Origin: Epichloe hybrida
Taxonomy: Eukaryota; Ascomycota; Sordariomycetes; Hypocreales; Clavicipitaceae
Direction: 5' to 3'
Assembly (NCBI GenBank): GCA_019022495.1
Contig: JAFEKR010000004.1
Location: 2,232,001 to 2,296,000, forward strand
DNA: 64,000 bases
The notes beneath the pieces were generated by a model. The model saw nothing but the letters and a program-made list of their open reading frames with translations, was not told where the DNA came from and did not search any database. A program made the translations under genes and the position numbers. Positions 1 through 10,600 of this stretch are shown here, piece by piece. Positions within the stretch are counted from its first letter, which is position 1. Every line of letters starts with the position of its first letter.

Positions 1-2
1 CA

Positions 3-1542
3 GCTCCAGAGCTGCAATACATCTTGGATCACAGCCAAGCTTCACTCCTTGTGTCCTCTTCCAAATTCGCGTCCGCGGCACACGAAGTTCTCACTGCCGA
101 GTTGAAGGCCAGACCACTGCATCTAAAGTTACCAAAGCATGTTGGCAGCCCAGGTGGAACGAGAGACGCTGTTACGCTGGAAGGCTCCGACCCTGGAAGA
201 GCCGGGCTCATGCTCTACACATCGGGAACTACAAACAGGCCCGTATGTCAAGCCGATCACTGCCTGCCTTGGAAAACACGAAACGAGCTGTCATTAAATG
301 CTAACCCAAGACTTGTAGAAAGGAGTATTGATACCGCACTCCGCACTCACAGCTCAGTCTCATTCTCTCATCGAGGCGTGGGACTACACTCCATCAGACC
401 ACCTCCTCCACGTCCTGCCGCTGCACCACATCCATGGAACCGTCAACGCCGTCATCACGCCCCTTTTTGCCGGTTCCTCCATCGAGTTCATGTTTCCTTT
501 CAACGCAGACGCCGTATGGAAGCGCCTCGCTGCCCCATATCTTCCCACACACGACACCAACGGCACCAACAGCGGCACGAGTGGCCACACAAATGGCGTC
601 AAATCCACCAAACCAAAAGTCACATTCTTCACCGCCGTGCCCACAGTATACAGCCGCCTCTTGACCAGCCACAGGAGCCTCTCCACGGATCTCCAGCGAG
701 CAGCCCGAGAAGCCATTTCCCCGCAAAACATGCGCGTCAATATCTCTGGGTCCGCCGCCCTCCCCACACCCATAAAATCCGCATGGCACGACCTCTCCCA
801 TGGCAACGTCCTCCTCGAGCGATACGGCATGACAGAAGTCGGCATGGCACTCTCCTGTGGACTCAGTTTTTCCGACCGTGTCGACGCCAGCGTCGGCTGG
901 GCTCTGCCGTCTGTCCAAGCACGTCTCATGGACGTGGACACGGGCGAAATCATCCTTCCCGGCCAAGAACTCGACTCCAACGGCCGCCAACGATCCGGCG
1001 AGATTCAACTGCGCGGCCCAACCATCTTCCAAGAATACTGGCGTAATCCCGAAGCAACATCCAAGGAATTCATCTCCGACCCAGACAACCAGGGACGCTG
1101 GTTCAAAACCGGCGATGTCGCCGTCCGTCGCGCCGTTCCATCCGCTTCACACAGTCAACACTGGACCAGAGGACCATTGTACTTCATACAGGGCCGTCTC
1201 ACGGCAGATATAATCAAGACTGGCGGAGAGAAGGTATCCGCTCTCGAAGTTGAGCGCGAGCTTCTTTCTCTACCTGAAGTTTCGGAGGCTGCCGTCGTGG
1301 CGGTCCCCAGTGGGAACTGGGGCCAGAAGGTCGGTGCTGTCATCATCCTCGATAAAGACGTCGTTGAGAAATGGACACCCTTGGAGATGCGACGCGCCCT
1401 GAAAAGCAGATTGGTCAACTACAAAATTCCGCAGGTCATGAAGATTGTGGACCACATTCCTAGGAATGCCATGGGCAAAATAAATAAGAAGCAACTTGTG
1501 AAGCAGATGTTTGCGGACGAGCAGAGCGGGAATGAGACGTAA
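3..1542 (+). CDS. Malonyl-CoA synthetase-like acyl-CoA ligase (5' partial)
   Basis: ANL-family adenylating enzyme that activates a carboxylic acid with ATP and joins it to CoA. The window opens inside the gene, so the N-terminus is missing. Exons 3-242 and 319-1542 join in phase 0 across a 76-nt intron (GTATGT..TAG), rebuilding the AMP-binding P-loop YTSGTTNRPKG, which the intron splits after RP. Further on are the LPLHHIHG segment, the YGMTE adenine-binding motif, the hinge region FKTGD..GR, and a C-terminal catalytic lysine in AMGKINKKQ. The LHHIHGTVNAVITPL stretch and overall pattern resemble the ACSF3-type malonyl-CoA ligases rather than acetyl-CoA or long-chain synthetases (family knowledge; substrate is inferred). 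No peroxisomal SKL end is seen; the protein ends NET. The gene converges on the eIF4E gene downstream. Confidence 0.88.
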
Positions 1543-2229
1543 AAGGGCATGCCATCATGGCCTTCGAACGTCTTGGACGGGCAGGCGTCTGGGAGGAGTA
1601 GTAGCTGTTACTCTCTTCAATCGGGAAAGGGGAGTTACCTTTTGGCTGGCACCTTGGTATTGAGAACCCGTGCACGATCTGGTGGTAGTGGAGCCAGGTG
1701 GGAAACCTGTGAGCTTCGAGCTTCACACAGCAACGATGCGCGTGACTACCATCACAGGCAGCTGCGAGCGAATTCCATGTACAATATGAGAAGCATGTGT
1801 ATATATATTAGGACACTGGCCAGATGACTGAATCTAAATTTTTGTACGGCCATTCAAGGTCAGAGTGCGCGGGCATACCTACGCGAGGTTGCCCATCCGA
1901 GCAAAATCATCAAGGAGCTTCCTCGCAAAACGCCACAGTGTAAACATAGACGGTGTTTTTCTTTTTTTTCCGTAGTGCGCGAAGTGGGCTCGCCTGAAAG
2001 AACCCCGTCGCTAATGATGAAGCATCTCATTAGATGCTTGACAAGGACGCAGCACACTAACATCAACCTCGCCAATAAATGTCGTCAATCGTCAAGACTG
2101 TTGAGTTCAACGCAACGACAGAACAAGGGGAGCCAGACCTTTGTCAGCAGACACATTTTTCAAACGCCCCCCCCTCCCCGCTCAATCCCCTCTCACAGCC
2201 GTGAAGCTCGTCCCCCACGCGACCCTCAT
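1543..2229. other. Intergenic region between convergent genes
   Basis: This 687-bp stretch separates the 3' ends of the acyl-CoA ligase (+) and the eIF4E gene (-). It must hold both 3' UTRs. A TATATATTA stretch near 1800 and a T-run near 1960 are the only marked features. I see no supported coding region. Confidence 0.6.
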
Positions 2230-3119
2230 TTACACGGTATGTTTAGCCTTGGCTCTTGTGCTTCCAGCATGTGCACTATCCGTGTGTCCGGAGAACTCGA
2301 CCTGTTCGTTTCCGGGAAGCTCAAGAACTTCTTTGAAGCGTTGCCCAATGGACATGAGAATGTCTTTCCCTTTCTCAGGGCTGCGACCCTTGCCGCCAGC
2401 AACGTCACCATCACCACGACCAGGAATGCTCTTGCCAATGGTTCGGGTCCAGACGCCGATACGGTAAAAGCCTTTGCGAACGTTGACGACAACACCCATA
2501 ACTTCCCCGTCATCCTCCTCCTCCAAAGTCTCGCCAATAGCACCCATCATGACTTGCAACCATAGGCGGTCGACGTCGACACTTCGCTTCTCCTTGTACT
2601 GGTAGGACCATTTACCACCATGCTTGTTTTGAGGATCTTCCCATTCAGGTCGCACACCAGCCTTGAACAGGTGGTAGTCGGACTTTAAGGCAAGTTCGGA
2701 GACCGGAGCAACATTGTTCTGCGAGGCGTTAGACTGTTTTCGAATGCTGTAATACGCAGACAAATAGCCCAACTCACGTATACTCCCCAGAACTCCTCCA
2801 CGGAATCGAAAGTGATGACCTCCTTGAGCAAGTCATTCCAGTTATCGCCCTATTGAGCTGATTAGTCCTCGATCCAGGAGATACTGGTATGCCCATGCCA
2901 TGATTCTCTCACCTTGCCACTTGGGGGTTTGGTGAACCATAGGGTCCACTTGTTCTGAAGAGGGTGCTTGACATTGAAGTTGTCCCTGTCGTGGAAAACG
3001 GTGACGGGCTTATCGCTGTCCTGGGCACCGGTGCCTCCGCTCTTACCGTTGGGGGAGATTGGAATTGTCGACAGGTCGACCTGTCGATCCATTTTTGGGA
3101 CTTCAATAGCAGTGGCCAT
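2230..3119 (-). CDS. Translation initiation factor eIF4E (mRNA cap-binding protein)
   Basis: Binds the 7-methylguanosine cap of mRNA in the cytosol and recruits eIF4G for ribosome loading. Three exons on the minus strand: 3119-2913, 2849-2778 and 2718-2230, giving 255 residues with both introns (63 and 59 nt) in phase 0. Visible family signature: HPLQNKWTLWF near the N-terminal side of the fold, then WNDLLKEVITFDSVEEFWGVY, the SDYHLFKAGVRPEWEDPQN block, GGKWSY, DRLWLQVMMGAIGE, and RIGVWTRT, which together supply the conserved tryptophans of the cap pocket and the eIF4G-binding face. The start was set at MATAIEVPK because the 15 codons upstream in frame have no family resemblance. The C-terminal tail after GNEQVEF is divergent. 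Length is usual for ascomycete eIF4E. Confidence 0.95.
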
Positions 3120-3918
3120 CGTGTGTAGCTGTTCGTTGGGTTTGTCCCAAATTAAATTCGACAAGGAGCAGGGAGAAGATGTGAGGTCTGGGTGAGCCGA
3201 TCGAAATTATTTTGATGGTGGGGCTTGCGATTTGTGTTGTCGTTTCAGCTCAACGGTGAGGCTAGGTGGAATAGAAAATAGATCGACTATTTCCTACCTG
3301 TGAAGAGGAATGTGCAAGATGACACTTTGCGCCAGGCAAAGCAACGCTCGTCTTGCGGGTTGTGGTATAGGATGGCAAAATGTGCGATGGAAGTTGCGAG
3401 CTACTATTCGGCAAACACGAAACAAAAAAAGTCCTAGAGTCAGGAGCGGCCGGCTAGGCTGCACCTCCGCGATGGAATGGTTGGTGCCTTAAAAGTAGGG
3501 CAGCAGCATCAGTCAGACTTGGGCCTTGGCTTTGATCATGGTCCTACCCTGCACGACTCCCGGAAACTGCGATCAAACCCATCAAACAAGATTTTGGATT
3601 CTTCTTTTGACTCGGCAGTATCTGGCAATATGTGAAACGGTAGCTTCAATCAGCCGCTAGCAACGTCTCGAATTGATGATTCAAAGACAAAATTCAAAGA
3701 ACGTTTTAGCGATGCTGTCATTGGTGATTGGTCATGCATGTGTCTATTTTCTTTTTTCTTTTTTTCCTTTCTTGCTTTCAACATTGGTTTTTCGCGGTGA
3801 TGCTGGCAACAGCCGCCAGCGACTTCTACGACTACTTGGACATTATGAAACAGTTCTGTTTCTTTCTTCTTTCATATTTACATCGCGCCGCTCCCGACAT
3901 CCGAGACTTCCCTCTATG
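3120..3918. other. eIF4E promoter/5' UTR region and 3' flank of the protease gene
   Basis: About 800 bp without a supported gene. It lies upstream of the minus-strand eIF4E start and downstream of the minus-strand metalloprotease stop. A T/C-rich tract runs from about 3,745 to 3,785. Short frames here overlap the antisense strand of real exons or look random. Confidence 0.55.
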
Positions 3919-4811
3919 CTAAGAGCCGTACGCACGCCAGAAGTAATACTGGCTGCGAGCACGCTTGGCCTGGCCAACAGTGAAACGCGTGCGGCACGCG
4001 CCATAGCCCATGAAGTTATGGACATCATCCTTTCCGGGGAACTCGGGGCAGGTGTCAGTGTTTTCATCGCAGCCCCGGGTCATCTCGCAAGCAGGAGTGT
4101 CGGCAATCTGGTCACCGCCGCCCGTGCAACCACCCTCAAAGGTGTGGAAGAGTCCCAGCCAGTGGCCGACTTCGTGGATGGTGGTCTGGCCGTTGTTCAA
4201 GAGATCACGTCGGATGGTGCAACCGTCTCGGGTGAGAGTATCGCCGCCCTTGCCGCCACTTATGGGGTTGGGGTAGTAACACAGGCCGGTGGTCTGTAAA
4301 CTGGAGGAAGAAGGCAAAGAGTTGACATAGTAAAGGTTGAGGGTCCTGTAGCCGCCCTTGCGGAGCTTCTTCTTCATGTCCATTTCGTTTTGGCCGCTGG
4401 ACCAATCCGCATTCACGGTATAGTCAACGCTCTTCAAGGCGAACTGGAAGCCCATGTTGTCGTAGTCCTTGCTCATGCCGGTAACCATGGCACGAACGTC
4501 TTCATCCTATGTGCAGTGTAAGCGTTTCTGATCGGCCACTCATGATGATGTTTTATGAAGGCAGGGCTTACCTTGGGATGTTCATTAGTGCTCATAGAGA
4601 CAACATGAACGTAAACAGGAACGTTGATATTGGGGAGAGCAGCAAACTCGCTGGTAGAGATCATGGACTCGTTCAGAGCCATCTCTTTGGCGATGGCAAT
4701 GTGCTCCTCAGTAGGCTTGGGAGCTCCGCATTCGCCATTGGACACAGCCGCGCCCATGACCATGACCATGGAGGCCATGAAAGCCCCAAGAAGAATAGCC
4801 TTGAGCGTCAT
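3919..4811 (-). CDS. Secreted M43 (pappalysin-like) zinc metalloprotease
   Basis: Extracellular endopeptidase of the MEROPS M43B type common in fungi. Two exons (4811-4572 and 4506-3919) joined in phase 0 across a 65-nt intron give 275 residues. The first ~20 residues form a signal peptide (MTLKAILLGAFMASMVMVMG). The zinc motif HEVGHWLGLFH sits at about residues 191-201 with the glutamate as general base; the Met-turn is the NFMGYG segment near residue 246, and C-terminal cysteines (GGCTGG, PACEMTRGC, DTCPE, ACRTRF) fit the disulfide pattern of this family. Length is typical for fungal M43 proteases. A TATA-like box lies about 100 bp upstream. In entomopathogenic and saprotrophic fungi such proteases serve nutrition or host degradation; which applies here is unknown. 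Confidence 0.93.
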
Positions 4812-4910
4812 TTTGATCGCTGAGATAAGGGAAAAAGTAAGCTGGAGCTACAGGTTAATGAGGATGAGTCTGTTGCTTGCCTCTAGTTCATCATTGACGA
4901 CAGATCGGCC

Positions 4911-4919
4911 CTTTATATG
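4911..4919 (-). promoter_or_regulatory. TATA-box-like element of the metalloprotease gene
   Basis: On the minus strand the sequence reads CATATAAAG, about 100 bp upstream of the metalloprotease ATG at 4811. Position and sequence fit a TATA box of a strongly regulated secreted-protein gene. This is inference from sequence alone. Confidence 0.45.
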
Positions 4920-5539
4920 ATGGAAGTCAGCATACAATCGCAGCATGAGACGGCATTCATCATGAGGCCAATCCCAAACGCAACCAAGTAGCCCAGCAGG
5001 ATCCTCAGGCCGGCAAGATCTGGCTCGACTTGGCTTGGTGCAGCTAGAAGAAATAAGCGCATCCTCCATTTCGGGGAAGATCCTCTCCTCAACTGTGGTG
5101 GGCTGTCCCTTGCTGGCTGCCGCTGGCTAATCAGACTGATGATACTGTCAGCTAGTACGAGATTGCATTCATGGCCAAGTCACTCCGGGTCCCATGTTTG
5201 ACACATGAAGCAGTGCCATGTGTACGATGTGGATCAGTTGCCGGGGAAGATTTTTTGGCCATCGAATCGGAACAAAGAGACCAAGTTGTGAGATTTCTTG
5301 TTGAGCAGGTCGAAGTGCGAAATCGTCCCATAAGCCTCGAGTAGGAACGCAGAATTTTCCGCAAGCAAACAAACTCCCTGGAGGCGAGGGATTAATTACA
5401 CGTGCATGAGCGACGTGATAAGCGAGTCCATAAACGACGTTTAAAGACAGCACCTGGAGCATCGTTGGCTCGATTCCCCCTGTCAAGAAAATTTGTAAAA
5501 TAATTCGCCACCTGGCTTAGCATTGCATATGACAATATT

Positions 5540-5600
5540 CTTATGGCTGCCCGAATATATTGGCGTTATACATAGTCACAGGGAAACCGTCGGTATTCGC
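5540..5600 (+). repeat. Dispersed repeat, copy A (matches 36,485-36,541)
   Basis: Starts CTTATGGCTGCCCGAAT and ends GTATTCGC. A copy of about 57 bp with the same start, order and end occurs at the boundary of the AT-rich block at 36,485. Differences are mostly transitions plus a few small indels. Both copies are followed by T-rich short repeats. It is probably the terminal part of an unidentified mobile element. Confidence 0.7.
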
Positions 5601-5639
5601 TTGGATTTGATACTATAGGTCGTTAATTCAGGGATGTGA

Positions 5640-5890
5640 TAAGCCTAATAATGCGAGGGCAGATCCTTCGATCTTTAACCTTTAACCTGCTGATTTGTTG
5701 ATCCTTAACCTTTGATTCGACCGTCGGATCTATTCACCCTCGCTTTGTCAGATCGTTGAATATACGAATATTTGGTTCCTTAATCTGTCAACCTTTGCTC
5801 CAACTGTCAGATACTTTGCCTATTAGATCCATGAACTTCTAACTTTTAATCTTTGGTCCGACCGTTAGTCCGTTAGGAATCTAATAAATC
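5640..5890 (+). repeat. Degenerate short repeats (CTTTAACCTTT / GACCGTCGGATC type)
   Basis: Imperfect recurrences of a CCTTAACCTTTGATTCGACC-like unit, for example near 5,675, 5,700, 5,790 and 5,845, separated by GATC-containing spacers. The spacing is irregular and I cannot define a clean period. Confidence 0.4.
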
Positions 5891-6778
5891 TGGTTATCTA
5901 ACAACCACAACACCACCACTACCGCGCAAATTTGCGTTCGCGAATTGAATTCCTCAACCATATATCATTAATTTCATCAATGAAATATATTTGGAATGTT
6001 TCTTCCTCCAACGGCCCTGCTTGGGGCTTCCTATAGTAAGCTTTTGCCTGTAGCAAGCCTCCTCGTCCTTACCCCTTGTAGCTATCAAGTGTTACGATAT
6101 GGAATACACGCGACTAAAGGCAACTAGTATAATGCCAAAACCGTCAAGCTATCAGATAGAGAGGACAACTTAAGCAGAACACATCACATTACACCTATTA
6201 GTAGCTTGCACAAGCGAATCTAGTACGACTCATAATCTGTTAAATCAGTAAGCCGCGTTGACAGAATCGACCTCCTTTCGTGCAGATCCGATAGGTAACA
6301 TCAAGTCTTATAACACTGGAGTAACATACTCAAGTACATGATGAAAAGAAAAACCATGAACTGGTAACTAAGGAGAATTTTTTTTCAGAAAGCGAAAGCA
6401 GGAGGCCGCTGTGCAGCTCTTGCCTTGATTTCCGCTATAGCTTTAATCAAAGCGGAAGTTTTCCGTGACAATGTGAGAAAAAAACACAGATTTTGCTGCC
6501 TTGCAAATAGGCCGTACGGCGCTCATCGCTTGTCTCGTTTCAAGTGACATCAAGGCTTTTCGCATTGTTGCTAACCTGAAATTGATGGAAGGCCACCACC
6601 AGGGGCGGAGCCTGCGGCTTGGTTTAACACTCGCCGGTGAAGATCATCACTATGATCCGAAGGAAACGCGACATCTTTCGAGCCAATGGGAGAAGCCAGC
6701 TATAAGTCGATGTCACGAAGCAAGTTTTTCGTCAGCTTATAATGTACAATAATTTCAGAGTTATCATCAATCAGGGAA

Positions 6779-6862
6779 GCTTCCGTAGCTCAGTTGGTTA
6801 GAGCTTCGTACTAATAAACGTTAGTGATGCGGAGGCCGCAGGTTCAAGCCCTGCCGGGAGCA
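6779..6862 (+). tRNA. tRNA-Ile (anticodon AAU) with a 10-nt intron
   Basis: Cloverleaf read by eye: acceptor stem GCTTCCG (6779-6785) pairs with CGGGAGC (6855-6861) with discriminator A at 6862; D stem GCTC/GAGC; anticodon stem TCGTA (6806-6810) with TGCGG (6828-6832); T stem GCAGG/CCTGC with loop TTCAAGC. The anticodon at 6813-6815 is AAT, which reads isoleucine codons after A-to-I conversion. Ten extra bases (6817-6826) lie one base after the anticodon, the canonical site for nuclear tRNA introns. A-box and B-box sequences (TAGCTCAGTTGG, GGTTCAAGCC) are intact, so the gene should be transcribed by RNA polymerase III. Confidence 0.93.
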
Positions 6863-7691
6863 TAAGTCGTTCCACGATGCCTTCCTCGGTTGGTGATCTT
6901 TTTGCTGTTCAAAAGTGTCTGGCAAAGACCTTTTTTTTCCTTTTTGTCCCCCTATTTATTACATGCCAAACTCCAGCTGAGTTGCCAAAGCCGCGACGCA
7001 GAGGTTCAGGGCCATGTTCAACCACTGTTGCAACATCGGGAGCGTTGTCTTTCCGGCAGAAGAGCCACTTTCTTAGGAAAGCCCAATACGGACTACCTAC
7101 AGGTTGTGGACGGGTTACTAAACGCGCATACCTCCTTTTGACAACTGCATAAACGCGCATCGCATCCGTGAATGTGCATCCGCCGCTTTCCCTCGTTCGT
7201 CTTCAGCACCCACTCATGTATCTTCTTATGTAGCTACCCGCTAATACCCGCCACCCGCTACCAGCCACCGCGTTGTCTGGCTGAATTTTTTTGGTGCAAC
7301 GTCAATGCATTGTCTGACTTCCAAATGTCCCTACCGCCGAGGCTTGCCCAACGTCAACGACCCTCGATTCCAGTTTGAGACATAATATGGGACGGCCAAA
7401 CGGTTATTCGGGATTTTTTTTTGGTAGTCAATTCCACCGGTACTGGCGTCTTGTCATATCTCGCTATTGTAAAACATATCTAGGGGTAATTACGGAGTAC
7501 TCCACAGAGGTTTCTTTTTTCTCTCAACCCGTCCCCTCTTTTCCTCTTCTTCGTTGACCTGTTGCCCTTCCCGAGACGAGACGAGACGGTTGGTTGGTGC
7601 TACTCAATCTCCACGCCCCCTTCCGCTCGCTACACACCAGACACGACTCACTCACTTTCTCCATCCGTCGACAGACGACCCTCCGGCCTCC
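6863..7691. other. Promoter/5' UTR region of the PhoD-like gene
   Basis: 829 bp between the tRNA and the next start codon, without a supported gene. A pyrimidine-rich stretch (about 7,505-7,560) and a TACGGAGTA nonamer (7,491) precede the coding region. C/T-rich leaders of this kind are common upstream of fungal genes. Confidence 0.5.
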
Positions 7692-10600
7692 ATGGCGGCA
7701 CAGCGGCACCAACAAATTCAACAATGGGCCCAACTCCCTGATTGGCAGGGGCTGGGAGACGAGTACGACGGCCGTTCTGTGTCGCTTGATGCCCAGCCTC
7801 CACGCAGGTCCCGTTCGAATCGCGCCTCTATCCAGACGTCAAACACGGATGCTCTCACAGAGTCCACCTTCAGCCCCCACTCGCCTACAGCTTCAAGTTC
7901 TGTTGGAGCTACCCATGGCTTAGCTCCCAGACCGCCTTCTGACCAGAATCCAACATTTTCAACGACGTATGCGCATGCTGGTGCCGGTGCTGATGGTGGC
8001 CATGCGACTGCCTCCTCTCTTGCCTCTTCCTCTTCTTCTTGTTCTTCTTCCCCTTTCGGTGCCGCTTATTTCCCCCAAGAACCCGTCTTGGAATTGTCCA
8101 AGGCCATGTCTCGCCGACAGAAATACCCATCGGCTGAGCGATACCAGGAAGAAGCTTTCGAATCCACTGCGGCAACCCCCCCTGCAGCTCCGGATGTTCC
8201 TCCAGTCCCACCCGTAAGCTATCGTCAGCCACACAGCCATCATCCAGCGCTGCCTCATAACCACCGACAGAATCAGTTTATGCCTTCTGTCCAGCTTGTT
8301 GAGGACGAAGAAATGGATCCCGAGAACCATTACACCACGCGACGTCAAGAGCATTCGGATTTCGCTGCGCATCACGCACATGGTGTCACCGACAGAAAAG
8401 GCATTGTTGCGACACACAACCTATCTCAAGATGTTACTACTGGGTCGCCACGACGAGAATCGCTCAATGGCCCATCAGAGCGCCGCAAGAAGTTTGCAAA
8501 CGACCGTTCACCCCTTCAAAGGCTTGAGCTGACGCTCGACAGCATGACAAAAGAGGAAAAGCGAGCAAGAGTACAAGCCGCCGAGCAACGAGCAAGGGAA
8601 AGGGCTGCCAGAAGAGCAGCAGAGGCTTCTGCGATCCCGCCGGGGGACGTACATAGTCCAAATAGACCTTCTGAACATCAGACCTATCGTCCGACGCCCA
8701 CTACGCAGTTTCCAACAGCGTTCAAACGTGAACCACCGCCGCAGAAATCTGAGCGACGAGAGCAACCTTACTTGCAACACCAGACACAGCATCACCCACG
8801 TCCGCAGCAAGACGTTTTTCGCCCCAGTGTTGTCGAGCGCAGTCACGCTGTTGCTTCACCCCCAGCCCTCCTGCGTCCCGAAGATGATGAGGAGCTGGAG
8901 CAACCACGTTCCAATCTGCCCAAGCGTAATTTGAGTTTTCGAGAGCGTGCAGCGAGAAATGAACAGGAACCTCAAGTCAAAGAAAGAAGCCCCACGGGTC
9001 AGCCAACTGCTTTCTTCACGGGCGGTAACACTGGTGGTCTGTCCCTGACTCGGAACGGAAGTAACGAGCTACAAAAGAACTCTCATCCTGATCGATTGAG
9101 TCCGCAAAGAGCTCAGTCGCCACGAGAAAATGCCGGCGCCGGTGGTTCTAGGTCACCCGGTACCCGTCAACCACATATACTTGCAATAGGCAAGAACAAC
9201 GAGGTTCCTCCGGTTCCGGCATCGGAACAACCAACCAGGGGAATCCAGCGCCGTGCTACTGAACCAGTTCATGAAAGAGAATATGGATCGGATGAGGGGT
9301 ATGACCCGCGTCAAATGCATGGCAAGATCCCCAATGCTGCAGTTCGCAGTCCAAATAGGGAGTTCGGAGATGCTGCAGCTGCTCGGAGACGGCTGGAGCG
9401 ACAAGACAGCGATCATTCAATGGAGAGCGCACCTCAACATCGGGTTTCCAGACTGATTTTCAAACCCCCCCAAAGTCTCCGCCCTGGCGAGGGCTTGTAC
9501 AAGCCGCCAGTCTGGCTAGACGAGTACGAGAAAGCTACAGTTGGTTTCTTGGGCGGAAACTTGCTGGATCTGACTGAAAGTCAGCCGTCGGGCCAGCGCG
9601 CCGACAAGGGAAAGGCTTGGTGGGAAAATGGAGGCCGAAACAGGAATGCCTCATACTCATCCCGACCACGCAAAGCTGAAGCATTCGACGGAGAGTATGA
9701 CGACACGAACGGTATGTAATCCATGCGACCTGCTTTTGAAGTATTCCTTTGCTCACCACTCTTCAATCTCTAGCGCCCACACGCTTCAAGCCTCCGCTGT
9801 ACCTCAAATGCGGGCCGCTCTTGAGGTACTCTGGTATTCGTCAGGAAAGAATCCCTGCCAGGGCTCAAACGAGCAGTGCCGCGTCCGACCGTGAGATTTG
9901 GCGTGGCAGTGTGATGATTGTAACACAGGATGCGGCATCTTCTTATGATATAGCTCCCATGCTCCGTCTTTTCGTGCAAAACATTGGTCTTCTCCCCCCA
10001 CCCCCTCATCACGTCAATGGGGATCTGCCAGCGGAATATGTAGACCCGATCGCCGGTCACCCAAAACTGGGTCGCAGGGGAGAAACCCTCTATGTTCGCC
10101 CCGTCGAGCACCTCGAAGAAGCCAAAGACCTCTCACTCGATGAGACTGACGAAGGTCTTTTCGAAAGATTGAGAAGTCCGTCTGACGTCACTCTCCCCCC
10201 AAATAGCGCCACAGAGCTGCCGCAGTCGTTTGCTGGACGTCAGAAGCGCATCGAGACTGATGGCGAAAAGCTGCAGAGATACAAGGATGTACGAGGCTTC
10301 CGCCTTCACGCCGAGCGTGGCTGTACCTTCTGGAGGTTCAACATTGAGGTTGAGCTGCGCGAAAAGCAGCAGCGCATTGCTTACCGCATCAATCGAGGTC
10401 CCTGCATGGCGTTTTGGGTTCCTGCGCGGGCACATGCCATGAACATGATGTTTCACAGCTGCAACGGGTTCAGTGCTAGTGTCAATCCAGATGATCTGAG
10501 CGGCCCGGACCCAATGTGGCGGGATGTTCTCAACAATCATCAATCGCAGCCGTTCCATGTCATGATTGGTGGAGGCGATCAGATGTACAATGACTCAGTG

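Larger units (their letters stand above)
4812..6778. other. Gene-free, partly AT-rich intergenic region
   Basis: About 2 kb between the metalloprotease start and a tRNA gene. The part nearest the protease (to about 5,480) is of normal composition and is its likely promoter. From about 5,500 to 6,500 the composition shifts to AT-rich, without a credible reading frame, and includes a stretch shared with the edge of the transposon block (5,540-5,600) and degenerate short repeats. It is best read as a decayed mobile-element relic. Confidence 0.55.

Noticed and set aside
24..1046. A 340-codon frame overlapping the acyl-CoA ligase
   Set aside because: Only its first part (to 242) is the true exon 1; beyond the splice site it is a shadow frame rich in Arg, His and Pro with no family resemblance.
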